From NCBI GenBank assembly GCA_022655215.1, contig JALCUE010000001.1:620001-684000 (forward strand): a stretch of 64,000 bases of DNA, written 5' to 3'. Position 1 is the first letter of the stretch, and every line of letters starts with the position of its first letter. The position numbers and the translations under genes were made by a program. Below are positions 24,595 to 34,171 of this stretch, piece after piece. The notes beneath the pieces were generated by a model. It was not told the origin of the DNA and did not search any database. It saw only the letters and a program-made list of their open reading frames with translations. This DNA comes from Atopobiaceae bacterium. Lineage in GTDB: Bacteria > Actinomycetota > Coriobacteriia > Coriobacteriales > Atopobiaceae.

Positions 24595-25845
24595 ATGAGC
24601 AAAGGACTTAACGTCCACAGCGAGATCGCGCCCCTGAAGAAGGTGTGCCTGCATCGCCCGGGCGACGAGCTCCTTAACCTTCCGCCTGACGATCTCGGCC
24701 GTCTTCTCTTCGACGACGTGCCCTTCCTCGAGGTCGCGCAGCAGGAGCATGACAAGTTCGCGGATATCCTCCGCGGCGAGGGTGTAGAGGTTCTCTACCT
24801 CGAGAAGCTCGTCGCCGAGGCTCTGGACTCCGCCACGTATGCCCGTACCGAGTTCACCGATCAGTGGATCAGTGAGTGCGGCGTCAAGGGCAAGGTCCTG
24901 CCCAAGCTCGTCCGCGAGAAGCTCGACTCCATCACGGACACCTACGAGTTCGTGTGCAAGACCATGGCCGGCATCACCAAGTCCGAGCTGGACATCCCCA
25001 CGGCCAGCACCAAGACCCTTTCCGAGCTCGTCGGAACCGATGCGGACACCGAGTCCGACCTCATCGTCGACCCCATGCCGAACCTGTACTTCACCCGTGA
25101 CCCGTTCGCGGTCGTCGGCAATGGCGTGAACCTCAACCGTATGTTCTCGGTCACCCGCAACCGTGAGACCCTCTACGGCAAGTTCATCTTCAAGTATCAC
25201 CCCGACTACAAGGACGTGCCGCTGTGGTTCCGCCGCGACAGCGCCTATCACACCGAGGGTGGCGACGTCCTTAACATCAACGCCCACACCCTGGCAGTCG
25301 GCATCTCGCAGCGCACCGAGGCGGCTGCCATCGACATCATGGCCCAGAACATGTTCTGGGGTGGCAAGGGCTGCGACATCGACACCATTTATGCGTTCAA
25401 CATCCCCGTGTCCCGTGCCTTCATGCACCTCGACACCGTGTTCACGCAGATCGACGTCGACAAGTTCACCATCCACCCGGGCATCATGGGCACGCTCCAG
25501 GTCTTCAAGATGACCAAGGGCGTCTCCAAGGGCGAGGTGAAGATCGAGGAGATGAACGACACCCTCGAGCACGTCCTGGCTCAGGCCATGGGCCTCGACT
25601 CCGTCAAGCTCATCAAGTGCGGTGGCGGAGATCCCATCGCCGCTGCCCGCGAGCAGTGGAACGACGGCTCCAACACCTTGGCCGTCGCTCCTGGCAAGAT
25701 CTGCGTCTACCAGCGCAACACCGTCACCAACGACGTGCTCTACAAGGAGGGCCTCGACCTGCTGGTCGTTCCCTCCGCGGAGCTCTCGCGTGGTCGTGGC
25801 GGCCCCCGCTGCATGAGCATGCCCTTCTGGCGCGAGGACCTCTAA
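24595..25845 (+). CDS. arcA: Arginine deiminase
   Basis: A 416-residue cytosolic enzyme converting arginine to citrulline and ammonia, the first step of the ATP-yielding deiminase pathway. Seen: SEIAPLKKVCLHRPGDEL at the N-terminus, the guanidinium-binding MPNLYFTRDPFAVVG, MHLDTVFTQID, KCGGGD, and near the C-terminus the catalytic cysteine in RGGPRCMSMPFWRE (about residue 405). Length matches the family. AAGGAGG precedes the ATG. A very strong terminator follows the stop, so arcB needs readthrough or its own promoter. Confidence 0.97.
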   Translation: MSKGLNVHSEIAPLKKVCLHRPGDELLNLPPDDLGRLLFDDVPFLEVAQQEHDKFADILRGEGVEVLYLEKLVAEALDSATYARTEFTDQWISECGVKGKVLPKLVREKLDSITDTYEFVCKTMAGITKSELDIPTASTKTLSELVGTDADTESDLIVDPMPNLYFTRDPFAVVGNGVNLNRMFSVTRNRETLYGKFIFKYHPDYKDVPLWFRRDSAYHTEGGDVLNINAHTLAVGISQRTEAAAIDIMAQNMFWGGKGCDIDTIYAFNIPVSRAFMHLDTVFTQIDVDKFTIHPGIMGTLQVFKMTKGVSKGEVKIEEMNDTLEHVLAQAMGLDSVKLIKCGGGDPIAAAREQWNDGSNTLAVAPGKICVYQRNTVTNDVLYKEGLDLLVVPSAELSRGRGGPRCMSMPFWREDL

Positions 25846-25856
25846 GGTAAGCGTCT

Positions 25857-25890
25857 AGGTGGGGACGGCATGCCCGTCCCCACCTTTTTT
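25857..25890 (+). terminator. Strong intrinsic terminator after arcA
   Basis: AGGTGGGGACGG (25857-25868) pairs perfectly with CCGTCCCCACCT (25874-25885) around a 5-base loop, followed directly by a run of six T residues to 25890. This is the clearest Rho-independent terminator in the window and lies 11 bases after the arcA stop. Confidence 0.93.
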
Positions 25891-25949
25891 CCGTGACGCG
25901 CTCGGTCACGGTCACCATATCCGCAAGGCACTATCGAAAGGAACCAAAC

Positions 25950-26942
25950 ATGGGCGTCAACCTCCGTGGTCGCAACTTCCTCAAGCTCCTCGACTACACC
26001 CCGCAGGAGATCGAGTATCTGATCGACCTCGCCGCCGACTTCAAGCGTATGAAGCGTGCCGGCGTTCCCCATCGTTACCTCGAGGGCAAGAACATCGTCC
26101 TCCTGTTCGAGAAGACCTCCACGCGCACCCGTTGCGCCTTCGAGGTCGGCGGCATGGACCTCGGCATGGGCGTGACCTATCTCGAGCCCGGCAGCTCGCA
26201 GATGGGCAAGAAGGAGTCCATCGAGGACACCGCCCGCGTGCTTGGCCGTATGTATGACGGCATCGAGTATCGTGGCTACGAGCAGGCCAAGGTCGAGTGC
26301 CTCGCCGAGAACGCCGGCGTCCCCGTCTGGAACGGTCTCACCACCGAGTTCCATCCCACGCAGATGATCGCCGACATGCTCACCATCAAGGAGAACTTCG
26401 GCCGTCTCAAGGGCCTCAACTTCACCTTCATGGGCGATGCGGGCAACAACGTCGGCAACTCCCTCATGGTCGTGTGCGCCAAGCTCGGCCTGAACTTCAC
26501 CGCTTGCGGCCCCAAGGAGCAGATGCCTTCGGCCGAGCTGGTCGAGACCTGCAAGAAGATCGCTGCCGAGCATGGCTCCACCGTCACGCTCACCGAGGAC
26601 GTCGATGCCGGCACCAAGGGCGCTGACGTCATCTACACCGACATCTGGGTCTCCATGGGCGAGCCTGACGAGCTCTGGGCTTCCCGCATCAAGCTTCTCG
26701 AGCCCTATCGCGTCACCAAGCAGGTCATGGCCAACGCCGCCCCTGATGCCATCTTCGAGCACTGCCTGCCTAGCTTCCACGACACGAACACCACCATCGG
26801 TGCCGACATCGCCAAGAAGTTCGGCGTCACCGAGATGGAGGTCTCCGATGAGGTCTTCGAGTCCAAGCAGTCGAAGGTCTTCGACGAGGCCGAGAACCGC
26901 ATGCACACCATCAAGGCCGTCATGTACGCGACCCTGAAGTAG
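25950..26942 (+). CDS. arcB: Ornithine carbamoyltransferase, catabolic
   Basis: A 330-residue enzyme. The carbamoyl-phosphate site [14 protein letters not shown], the segment [14 protein letters not shown], the ornithine-site region DIWVSMGEP and the active-site loop HCLPSFHD are diagnostic. In this cluster it should run phosphorolytically, splitting citrulline into ornithine and carbamoyl phosphate. GAAAGGAA precedes the ATG at 25950, preferred over an upstream in-frame start. Hairpins flank it on both sides, so its expression may be set independently of arcA. Confidence 0.95.
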   Translation: MGVNLRGRNFLKLLDYTPQEIEYLIDLAADFKRMKRAGVPHRYLEGKNIVLLFEKTSTRTRCAFEVGGMDLGMGVTYLEPGSSQMGKKESIEDTARVLGRMYDGIEYRGYEQAKVECLAENAGVPVWNGLTTEFHPTQMIADMLTIKENFGRLKGLNFTFMGDAGNNVGNSLMVVCAKLGLNFTACGPKEQMPSAELVETCKKIAAEHGSTVTLTEDVDAGTKGADVIYTDIWVSMGEPDELWASRIKLLEPYRVTKQVMANAAPDAIFEHCLPSFHDTNTTIGADIAKKFGVTEMEVSDEVFESKQSKVFDEAENRMHTIKAVMYATLK

Positions 26943-26976
26943 GTTTCGCGCACTTTTCGACCAAGTTGCATCTCAG

Positions 26977-27010
26977 GAGCCCTCCTTCCGCGAAGGCGGC
27001 CGGAGGGCTC
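26977..27010 (+). terminator. Hairpin after arcB
   Basis: GAGCCCTCC (26977-26985) pairs with GGAGGGCTC (27002-27010), with an inner CCGC/GCGG pair around GAAG. The stem is strong, though no U-run follows. It lies 35 bases after the arcB stop. Confidence 0.6.
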
Positions 27011-27084
27011 TCTGCGCGCGACGATGTTCATACGACCTCTATGGTCGGGTACGTATCACTATCGGTTTCAACCAAGGAGTACCA

Positions 27085-28557
27085 ATGTCTTCGAACGAAT
27101 CTCCAAAGGCGAAGGGCGTCGGCCTGTTCGGCCTGGTCGGCCTGGTCGTCAGCTCCTGCATCGGTTCGGGCGTCTTCGCCCTCACCGGGCAGCTCGCCAA
27201 CGTCGCCGCCCCCGGCCCCGCGCTCATCGCATGGGTCATCTGCGGCCTCGGATTCCTCTTCCTGGCCCTCTCCCTTGCCAACCTCGGTGCCAAGAAGCCC
27301 GAGAGCGGTGGCATCATCCTCTATGCCGAGGACGGTTTCGGCCCGTTCCACGGCTTCATCTCCGGTTGGGGCTACTGGCTCTCCGCGTGGCTCGGCAACG
27401 TCGGCTTCGGAACGATGGTCGCCCAGGTGTTCGGAAGCCTCTGGCCTGATGTGTTCGCCACCGAGACGGGCGACCCCAACCTCCTCGCCATCGTCGCGGT
27501 GAGCCTCGCGCTCTGGGTCCTCACCTTCCTGGTCATCCGTGGCGTGGAGAGCGCGGCATTCCTGAACGCCGTCGTCATGGTCATCAAGATCGTCTCGATC
27601 CTCGCCTTCATCGTCTTCGCCATCATCTGCTTCAAGGCGGTCCTCTTCACCGATGACTTCTGGGGTACGGCGGCTCGTAATGCCACCATCATCTCCAGCC
27701 AAGTCGCTGCAGGCGACGAGGGTACCGGTCTCGGCGACGTGTTCACCCAGGTCACGAACTGCATTCTCATCATGATGTGGGTCTTCATCGGCATCGAGGG
27801 CGCGTCCGTCATGTCCGCCCGAGCCGAGCGCAAGTCCGACGTCGGCAAGGCCACCATCCTCGGCCTCGTCATCCTCCTCGTCCTCTACATCGGCGCCTCG
27901 CTGCTGCCGTATGGCGTCATGGACTACGCGGACCTCGTCGCGGCATCCAAGCCTGCGACCATCACGGTCTTCGAGTACATGGCTCCCGGTTGGGGTGGCA
28001 CGTTCATCAGCTGGGCCATCGTGATCTCCGTCCTCGGCTCCTGGCTCTCGTTCACCATGCTTCCCGCCGAGACCTCCTCGCTCATGGCCGAGAAGAACCT
28101 TCTTCCCAAGTCCTGGAACAAGAGGAACTCGCACAACGCACCTCAGATGTCCCTCATCATCGTCGCGGCCCTGACGCAGCTCTTCATCATCATCGCCTCG
28201 TATGCCGCCGACGCCTACACGTTCGCCATCTCCATGTGCACGGTCACCATCGTCGTCACGTGGGCATATGCCGCCGCCTACCAGATCAAGTACTCGCTCA
28301 GCGAGCACAACGTCGGTCAGGTCATCGTGGGCGTCATCGCCCTTCTCTTCCAGGTCGTCGGTGTGCTCTTCACCGGGTGGGGCTTCCTGCTCCTGGCATG
28401 CCTCGGATACATCCCTGGTTTCTTCTTCTATGCCAAGGCGCGCAAGGAGGCCGGCGAGACCCTGAGCAAGTCCGACAAGACTCTTGCCGTCATCATCGCC
28501 ATCCTCGGCATCATCTCGATTCCGCTCACGGTCGTCGGCATCATCCCCGTCTTCTAA
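27085..28557 (+). CDS. arcD: APC-family arginine/ornithine antiporter
   Basis: A 490-residue integral membrane protein with about 12 membrane segments. The first segment contains the APC signature VVSSCIGSGVFALTGQLA, and KKPESGGIILYAEDGFGPFHGFISGWGYW fits the basic amino acid/polyamine antiporter group. Its place after arcA and arcB points to arginine uptake against ornithine export, which costs no ATP. AAGGAG precedes the ATG. Exact substrates are inferred from context. Confidence 0.88.
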   Translation: MSSNESPKAKGVGLFGLVGLVVSSCIGSGVFALTGQLANVAAPGPALIAWVICGLGFLFLALSLANLGAKKPESGGIILYAEDGFGPFHGFISGWGYWLSAWLGNVGFGTMVAQVFGSLWPDVFATETGDPNLLAIVAVSLALWVLTFLVIRGVESAAFLNAVVMVIKIVSILAFIVFAIICFKAVLFTDDFWGTAARNATIISSQVAAGDEGTGLGDVFTQVTNCILIMMWVFIGIEGASVMSARAERKSDVGKATILGLVILLVLYIGASLLPYGVMDYADLVAASKPATITVFEYMAPGWGGTFISWAIVISVLGSWLSFTMLPAETSSLMAEKNLLPKSWNKRNSHNAPQMSLIIVAALTQLFIIIASYAADAYTFAISMCTVTIVVTWAYAAAYQIKYSLSEHNVGQVIVGVIALLFQVVGVLFTGWGFLLLACLGYIPGFFFYAKARKEAGETLSKSDKTLAVIIAILGIISIPLTVVGIIPVF

Positions 28558-28591
28558 TGGGGACATCTGCTTCTGCTGTCTGATTCGAAGC

Positions 28592-28625
28592 GATGGGGGG
28601 CTGGCGGCGACGTCGGCCCCCCATC
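28592..28625 (+). terminator. Hairpin between the antiporter and arcT
   Basis: GATGGGGGGC (28592-28601) pairs with GCCCCCCATC (28616-28625) around a 14-base loop; CGTTT follows. It lies 23 bases before the arcT start and may attenuate readthrough. Confidence 0.6.
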
Positions 28626-28647
28626 CGTTTGGAAGGGGAGAATCACC

Positions 28648-29772
28648 ATGAACATCAAGACCATCGGTGTGGAGGAGTGGCTAAACGTCTGGGAGAAGAG
28701 CGCCACGACTGATATCGCACAGTCGACGATCTCGTCACTCACCATGGGTGAGATCCTCGAGCTCGACGGCGAGCAGGGGGCCACGTTCTACGATCGTCTC
28801 GACCGTGAGAAGATGAACTACGGCTGGATCGAGGGGTCGCCCGACTTCAAGCGTCAGGTGGCGAGCCTCTACAAGAGCGACATCGACCCTGACAGGATCC
28901 TCCAGACGAACGGCGCCACGGGTGCCAACCTCAACGCGCTCATGGCCCTGGTGGAGCCGGGCGATCACGTCATCGCCGAGTATCCAACGTACGCGCCTCT
29001 TTACGAGATACCCCGTACGCTCGGAGCCGACGTCAGCTACTGGCACCTCCGCGAGGACCTGGGCTGGAATCCCGACATCGATGAGCTCAAGCGTCTGGTC
29101 AGGCCCAACACGAAGCTCATCTGCATCAACAACGCCTCGAACCCGATCGGGACCGTCCTGTCTCCCGAGACGCTCGCGCAGGTGGCTGAGATCGCCAAGT
29201 CGGTCGGTGCCTACGTGCTCTCTGACGAGGTCTACCTTCCTCTCGAGGACACCGACGACTATGTCTCCATGGCCGACGTATACGAGAAGTCCGTGGTGAC
29301 CAACTCCATCTCCAAGACCTACTCGGTCCCGGGTGCGCGCATCGGATGGACGGTCTCCGACAAGGCCCTCGCCGACAAGATCAGGACCTATCGTGACTAC
29401 ACCATGATCTGCGGCGGTGTGTTCAACGACTCGCTTGCGACATACGTGCTCGAGAACCGTGCGTCCATTCTCGAGAGGAACAGGGCGATCGTCCTTGGCA
29501 ACCGTGCCATCGCCCAGGAGTGGATCGACTCGCAGCCTCGCGTGAGCTGGGTCGCACCCAAGGGTGTCTCCACCTCCTATATCAAGCTCGACCTTCCCAT
29601 GGATGATGAGACGTTCTGCAAGGACCTTCTCGCCGGGAGGGGAGTTCTGCTCGTCCCCGGGAGCAGGTTCGACCTTCCCTGTGGGGCACGGCTCGGATAC
29701 TGTGCTCAACCAGACGTCCTGAGGCGAGGTCTCGACCTCCTCGGCGAGGCCTTGGGGGAGCTCGATGGCTGA
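28648..29772 (+). CDS. arcT: PLP-dependent class I/II aminotransferase, ArcT-like
   Basis: A 374-residue fold-type I aminotransferase. Seen: TNGATGANLNALMALVEPGDHVI, YPTYAPLYEIP, the Asn-Pro segment NNASNPIGTVLS, SDEVYLPLED and the PLP-binding lysine in SISKTYSVPGARIGW. An aminotransferase called ArcT is found in arginine deiminase clusters of lactic acid bacteria, and the position after arcA, arcB and the antiporter matches. The reaction is unproven; a role with ornithine, citrulline or arginine keto acids is possible. Confidence 0.82.
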   Translation: MNIKTIGVEEWLNVWEKSATTDIAQSTISSLTMGEILELDGEQGATFYDRLDREKMNYGWIEGSPDFKRQVASLYKSDIDPDRILQTNGATGANLNALMALVEPGDHVIAEYPTYAPLYEIPRTLGADVSYWHLREDLGWNPDIDELKRLVRPNTKLICINNASNPIGTVLSPETLAQVAEIAKSVGAYVLSDEVYLPLEDTDDYVSMADVYEKSVVTNSISKTYSVPGARIGWTVSDKALADKIRTYRDYTMICGGVFNDSLATYVLENRASILERNRAIVLGNRAIAQEWIDSQPRVSWVAPKGVSTSYIKLDLPMDDETFCKDLLAGRGVLLVPGSRFDLPCGARLGYCAQPDVLRRGLDLLGEALGELDG

Positions 29773-30042
29773 GCGAACGACTCCGTTTGCAATGAGTTTG
29801 CATAATCCTATGTATTGCATGCTCCGTAATCCAGATTGGCGAATCATCATCCCGCTGGCCGAATAACTGCTGCTGAGGGTGGTAATCCTGGATGCATACG
29901 CTCGCGGTCGATTTGATGCTTCACACCGACAAACTGGATACCGTTAGGCAGAAATTGCGTTCACAAATTCTCCACTGGGGTATTCTTCCCATGTCAGAGC
30001 AATTCCGGTCCAAGGCATGTGGAACCGAAAGGAGTGGTGGCT
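29773..30042 (+). promoter_or_regulatory. arcT-yfcC intergenic region with repeated TTGCA elements
   Basis: These 270 bases are AT-richer than average and hold no gene. TTGCAA at 29787 and TTGCAT at 29798 and 29815 recur within 35 bases, echoing the TGCA palindromes upstream of arcA. A promoter for the carrier gene is expected here; no clear -35/-10 pair was found. Confidence 0.35.
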
Positions 30043-31614
30043 ATGTCCGATGAGACAAAGCCGAAGGGGAAGCGTCAGATGCTGACGTCTTTCTCGATCA
30101 TCCTGATCCTACTGGCGGTGGTCGCCATCGTGACGATCATCCTGTCGGGGGTGACGAGCGATATCACGGGCGCGACGCTGAGCGACTTCCTCATGGCTCC
30201 CGTCCGTGGATTCAAGGACGCCGTGGAGGTCTGCCTCTTCGTCATGGTCCTCGGCGGCTTCCTCGCCATGGTCAACAAGACCAACGCCCTTTCCGACGGC
30301 ATCTCGGTGCTCGTCCATAAGATGGGTGGAAACGAGCTCAAGCTCATCCCGATCCTCATGTTCCTCTTCGCCATCCTCGGCAGCACCTACGGCTTCTGCG
30401 AGGAGACGGTCGGCTTCTACGCGCTGCTGGCAGCTACCATGATGGCCGCGGGCTTCGATGCCCTCACCGGTGCCGCCATGATCCTGCTCGGCGCCGGCGT
30501 CGGCTGCCTGGGCTCCACGGTCAACCCCTTCGCCACCGGCGTCGCCTCCTCCGCGCTCGTCGACATGGGCATCAACGTTGACCAGAGCATCGTCATCGGC
30601 CTGGGCGTCGTGCTCCTGCTCGCATCGTATGCCGTGTCCGTGTTCTTCGTCATGAGGTACGCCAAGAAGGTCAAGGCCGACAAGAGCGCGACCCTCATGA
30701 CCGCCCCTGAGCTCGAGGCTGCACAGGCCGCCTATGGCGATGCCACGAAGGCTGCCGGCGAGCAGGTCAAGCTCTCCGGTATGCAGAAGCGCGTCCTCGT
30801 CCTCTTCGGTGCCGCGTTCCTCGTCATGATCATCGGCTTCGTTCCCTGGCAGTCCCTCGGTGTCGACGTCTTCGCTGCTGGCTCCACCGAGACCGAGACC
30901 ACCGAGGCCATTTCGGGCGATGACATCTCCTCCGGTTGGTCTGATGCGGGTGCCGACGGCGATCTGGCCTTCAACACCGAGCCGGATGCCACCCTCACCA
31001 CCACCACGACCACTGAGAGCTGGAGCGGGATCCTCACGGGTGCATCCCTTGGTGACTGGTACTTCGCAGAGTCCACCACGTGGTTCCTCCTGCTCGCCAT
31101 CATCATCGGCATCGTCGCCGGGTTCAGCGAGCATGAGATCGTCGACACGTTCATGGCCGGTTGCGGCGACATGATGTCCGTCGTCATGATCATCGCCCTG
31201 TCCCGTGGCGTCTCCGTTCTCATGAGCTCCACCGGTCTGTCGAGCTACGTGCTCAACAACGCAGCGAATGCGCTTGCGGGCACGAGCGCCGGGGTGTTCG
31301 CCGTGGGCAGCTACCTGCTTTACTTCCTGCTGTCCTTCCTCATCCCCTCGACCTCCGGCATGGCTACCGTCTCCATGCCCATCATGGGGCCCCTCGCCGC
31401 GCAGCTCGGCTTCAACCCCGCGGTCATGGTCATGGTCTTCTCCGCGGCCAGCGGTGCCGTGAACCTGATCACGCCCACCTCGGGTGCCATCATGGGTGGC
31501 CTTGCCCTCGCCAAGGTCGAGTACGGGACCTGGGTCAAGTTCGCGGTCAAGATCGTCCTCGTGACTGCCGTCGTGAGCATGGTCATCCTCACCATCGCGA
31601 TGATGGTGCTGTAG
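30043..31614 (+). CDS. YfcC/ArcD2-family amino acid carrier
   Basis: A 523-residue integral membrane protein with about 12 membrane segments. FLAMVNKTNALSDGISVL, FGTYGF-like LGSTYGFCEETVGFYALL, and LGSTVNPFATGVASS twice mark the YfcC (C4-dicarboxylate anaerobic carrier-like) family, members of which exchange arginine, citrulline and ornithine. A central Ser/Thr/acidic insert (about residues 280-330) lies between the two halves. AAAGGAG precedes the ATG at 30043. It ends the arc region, with a terminator after it, and gives the cluster a second transporter. Confidence 0.87.
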   Translation: MSDETKPKGKRQMLTSFSIILILLAVVAIVTIILSGVTSDITGATLSDFLMAPVRGFKDAVEVCLFVMVLGGFLAMVNKTNALSDGISVLVHKMGGNELKLIPILMFLFAILGSTYGFCEETVGFYALLAATMMAAGFDALTGAAMILLGAGVGCLGSTVNPFATGVASSALVDMGINVDQSIVIGLGVVLLLASYAVSVFFVMRYAKKVKADKSATLMTAPELEAAQAAYGDATKAAGEQVKLSGMQKRVLVLFGAAFLVMIIGFVPWQSLGVDVFAAGSTETETTEAISGDDISSGWSDAGADGDLAFNTEPDATLTTTTTTESWSGILTGASLGDWYFAESTTWFLLLAIIIGIVAGFSEHEIVDTFMAGCGDMMSVVMIIALSRGVSVLMSSTGLSSYVLNNAANALAGTSAGVFAVGSYLLYFLLSFLIPSTSGMATVSMPIMGPLAAQLGFNPAVMVMVFSAASGAVNLITPTSGAIMGGLALAKVEYGTWVKFAVKIVLVTAVVSMVILTIAMMVL

Positions 31615-31638
31615 GCCTCCGCGTCACATCCGTGTTTG

Positions 31639-31678
31639 AATGGGGAAGGGGTCGCCATCCGGTGGCCCCTTCCCCATT
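31639..31678 (+). terminator. Terminator after the YfcC-family carrier
   Basis: AATGGGGAAGGGG (31639-31651) pairs with CCCCTTCCCCATT (31666-31678), with partial pairing extending inwards. Only three T residues follow. It lies 24 bases after the stop. Confidence 0.75.
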
Positions 31679-31755
31679 TGCCATGTATCAAGCGGCTGCA
31701 AGAAGGGGTTTGGGCTCGCGTCGCTATCTTGTGACGTATAGTCAGATGGAGTTGA

Positions 31756-32820
31756 TTGACCGAATGGCACTCACGCCTGACGGCGAGACTGATCGGGGTT
31801 GTTATCGCCATGCCTCTCTTCGTATGGACCTGGGTCATCTTCCTCGTCATCGCGATGTGGTTCGTCATCTCTTTCCATAGGGAACGCAAGGTCTATTCGA
31901 ATGCCATCCTGCTCGGCGTCTGCACCCTCTCGTTCCTTCTGGCCCTGCTTACGACCGTGAGCCATCTGCTGGATGCCGTGGGCGTCTTCGTCGTGGCCTT
32001 CATCCTCGGCGTCCTCGCGCTGTTCGCCTTCTCGGTCTTCTTCGTCTACGCCGGCATCACGACGATCAGACGTGAGGGGCTGAGCCTCCAGAACTCGCTC
32101 GCATGCATCTTCGCCGTGGGAGTCTGGGCACTCCTGTTCGGCTCCGTCAGGCTCTATCTGGCCTTGGCGGATCAGCTGTGGGCCGTCTCGCTGGCTGGCC
32201 TTCTTGTGTTCATCGACATCTACGTCCTGTTCACGTTCTTCTGCCTGATGCTCTACTCCTTCTTCTACAGGATCATCCCTCCTGGCCATCGATTCGACTA
32301 CGTGATCGTGCTGGGCGCGGGGCTCATGGGGGACAAGCCCACGCCACTCCTCCGCGACAGGCTCGACACCGCGTTTCAGGCTTGGGATCAGGGGGGCCGT
32401 AAGGCGAAGTTCGTCGTGTCGGGTGGCCAGGGGTCCGATGAGGTCGTGAGCGAGGCAAGGGCCATGGCCGATTACCTCATAGGCAGGGGAGTGCCCGTCT
32501 CGTCGATCCTCCTCGAGGACAGGTCGACCAACACCCTCGAGAACATGAGATCGTCCAAGAAGGTCATCGCCGATGACTCGCGCGGCGCCTCGGTGAGGTG
32601 CGTGTTCGTGACGAATGACTTCCATGTCTTCCGTGCGGGGACCTATGCGAGAAAGGCCGGCCTCGTGGCGGAGGGGATAGGTTGTGGCACGGCGCCCTGG
32701 TACTGGTGCGGTGCCTTCGTCCGCGAGTACCTGGCGATAATCGTCAAGCACTGGGTGGCGCCTACGGTCATCTGCATCCTCTGGCTGCTCATGGTTTTCG
32801 TGAGCGCGATGCCCTGCTAG
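31756..32820 (+). CDS. YdcF/SanA-like (DUF218) membrane protein
   Basis: A 354-residue protein. The first half has about six membrane segments; the second is a DUF218 domain, with DYVIVLGAGLMGDKPTPLLRDRLD, FVVSGGQGSDEVVSEARAMADYL, LEDRSTNTLENM and VTNDFHVFRA, followed by a last membrane segment. The domain is linked to cell-envelope processes in other bacteria but has no settled reaction. The start is uncertain: TTG at 31756 (GGAG nearby) or ATG at 31810. It converges on trpS with 9 bases between stops. Confidence 0.82.
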   Translation: MTEWHSRLTARLIGVVIAMPLFVWTWVIFLVIAMWFVISFHRERKVYSNAILLGVCTLSFLLALLTTVSHLLDAVGVFVVAFILGVLALFAFSVFFVYAGITTIRREGLSLQNSLACIFAVGVWALLFGSVRLYLALADQLWAVSLAGLLVFIDIYVLFTFFCLMLYSFFYRIIPPGHRFDYVIVLGAGLMGDKPTPLLRDRLDTAFQAWDQGGRKAKFVVSGGQGSDEVVSEARAMADYLIGRGVPVSSILLEDRSTNTLENMRSSKKVIADDSRGASVRCVFVTNDFHVFRAGTYARKAGLVAEGIGCGTAPWYWCGAFVREYLAIIVKHWVAPTVICILWLLMVFVSAMPC

Positions 32821-32829
32821 GGCCTCGCG

Positions 32830-33879
32830 CTAGTAGTCCATCCCCATGGCATGCCGTACCTCGTCCAGGGTCCCCTCGGCTATCTCGTTCGCCCGCGCGT
32901 TGCCTTCGGCGAGGACATCATGGACATACGATGGGTCGGCGAGGTACGTCTCGCGCTTAGTGCGAATCGGCTCGAGGAAGTCGTTCACGCAGTCGGTGAC
33001 ATAGGACTTGAGCGCTCCCGAGCCGCCGTCTCCTATCTCATCGGCGATGTCGATGGGGTCGCGGCCCGTGCAGACGGCGGCCGTCGTCAGGAGTGCGGAG
33101 ACGCCAGGGCGACCCTCGGGGTCGTACGAGATGTGCCGGTCCGAGTCGGTCTTGGACTTCTTGATCCGCTTCGCGGTCTCATCCGGGGTCATGGACAGCG
33201 AGATGGCGTTGCCGTATGACTTGCTCATCTTCCTGCCGTCGAGACCCGGGAGCATCTGGCTTGAGGTGAGGACGCCCCAGACATCGGGGAACACCTTGCC
33301 GTAGCGCTCGTTGAAGCGACGAGCGATGGTCCGCGTGAGCTCGATGTGGGGAAGCTGGTCGCGTCCGCATGGGACGATGTTGCCCTTGCAGAAGAGGATG
33401 TCGCATGCCTGATGGACCGGATAGGTGAGGAGCAGGCCGGTCAGTGCGTGCCCTGATGCCTCCATCTCGGCCTTCACCGTCGGGTTTCGCTGGAGCTCCG
33501 CCTCGGTGACGAGGGAGAGGAAGGGAAGCATGAGCTGGTTCTCCGCAGGTACCGCTGAGTGCGCATAGATCATGGTCCTCTTGGGGTCAATTCCGATCGA
33601 GAGATAGTCGACCACCATGTTGAAGACGTTGTCGGATATGTTGTCAGTCGTGTCACGGTCGGTGATGACCTGATAGTCGGCTATGAGGATGTTGGTTCGG
33701 ATGCCCATGTCCTGCATGCGGACCCTCTCGGCGAGCGTGCCGAAGTAGTGACCGAGGTGGAGCCTTCCGGTGGGACGGTCACCCGAGAGCATCACGTAGT
33801 TCTCAGGATGTAGGGGTAGGTCCTGCTTGATCTCGTCGCTGCGTCTCTCGGCCGCGTCGAAGCTTCCCTCGTTGGGCAT
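32830..33879 (-). CDS. trpS: Tryptophan--tRNA ligase
   Basis: A 349-residue class I aminoacyl-tRNA synthetase that charges tRNA-Trp. The HIGH-like motif is RPTGRLHLGHYFG and the KMSKS loop is GLDGRKMSKSYGNAI. VHQACDILFCKGNIVPCGRDQLPHIELTR is typical of bacterial TrpRS. Length is slightly above the usual 330 because of the N-terminal tail (MPNEGSFDAAERRSDE). It is divergent from nrdD. Confidence 0.95.
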   Translation of the reverse strand: MPNEGSFDAAERRSDEIKQDLPLHPENYVMLSGDRPTGRLHLGHYFGTLAERVRMQDMGIRTNILIADYQVITDRDTTDNISDNVFNMVVDYLSIGIDPKRTMIYAHSAVPAENQLMLPFLSLVTEAELQRNPTVKAEMEASGHALTGLLLTYPVHQACDILFCKGNIVPCGRDQLPHIELTRTIARRFNERYGKVFPDVWGVLTSSQMLPGLDGRKMSKSYGNAISLSMTPDETAKRIKKSKTDSDRHISYDPEGRPGVSALLTTAAVCTGRDPIDIADEIGDGGSGALKSYVTDCVNDFLEPIRTKRETYLADPSYVHDVLAEGNARANEIAEGTLDEVRHAMGMDY

Positions 33880-34029
33880 CTCAACTCCCGTTCTCGGCCA
33901 TCGCTTGCGAGGCCGTCAATTTGTCAGCGTCATCCATGGTACGGCAACGAGGGCTCTCCCGAGCCGAACTTGTCGTCGGCGCTCCTCATCTCGCGATACG
34001 TATATGCCACCATATAGACACCATATGGG

Positions 34030-34043
34030 TACAACATGTTGTA
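34030..34043. promoter_or_regulatory. 14-bp perfect palindrome TACAACATGTTGTA
   Basis: A perfect dyad about 150 bases before the nrdD start and next to two CACCATAT repeats. Position and symmetry fit a dimeric regulator site for nrdD and/or trpS. The regulator is unknown. Confidence 0.4.
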
Positions 34044-34147
34044 TGCCGTTCGCGGATTGCGCGCAAATAGTGGGTTTTCATGTCTGAACGACAGAGGATA
34101 TCGTCTATCATTCCATCTCAGCAAGTTCATTGCGAACGTAACGTCAG

Positions 34148-34171
34148 CCCTCCGACGCATGCGTCGGGGGG
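34148..34171 (+). other. GC-rich hairpin in the nrdD leader
   Basis: CCGACGCA/TGCGTCGG at 34152-34167 is a perfect 16-bp palindrome, and pairing can extend outwards to 34148 and 34171 with one G-U pair. It ends about 22 bases before the nrdD ATG and could affect leader stability or ribosome access; there is no U-run. Confidence 0.5.

Noticed and set aside
34000-34030. CACCATAT copies considered as NrdR boxes
   Set aside because: They are direct repeats of a shorter core and do not match the palindromic NrdR consensus.
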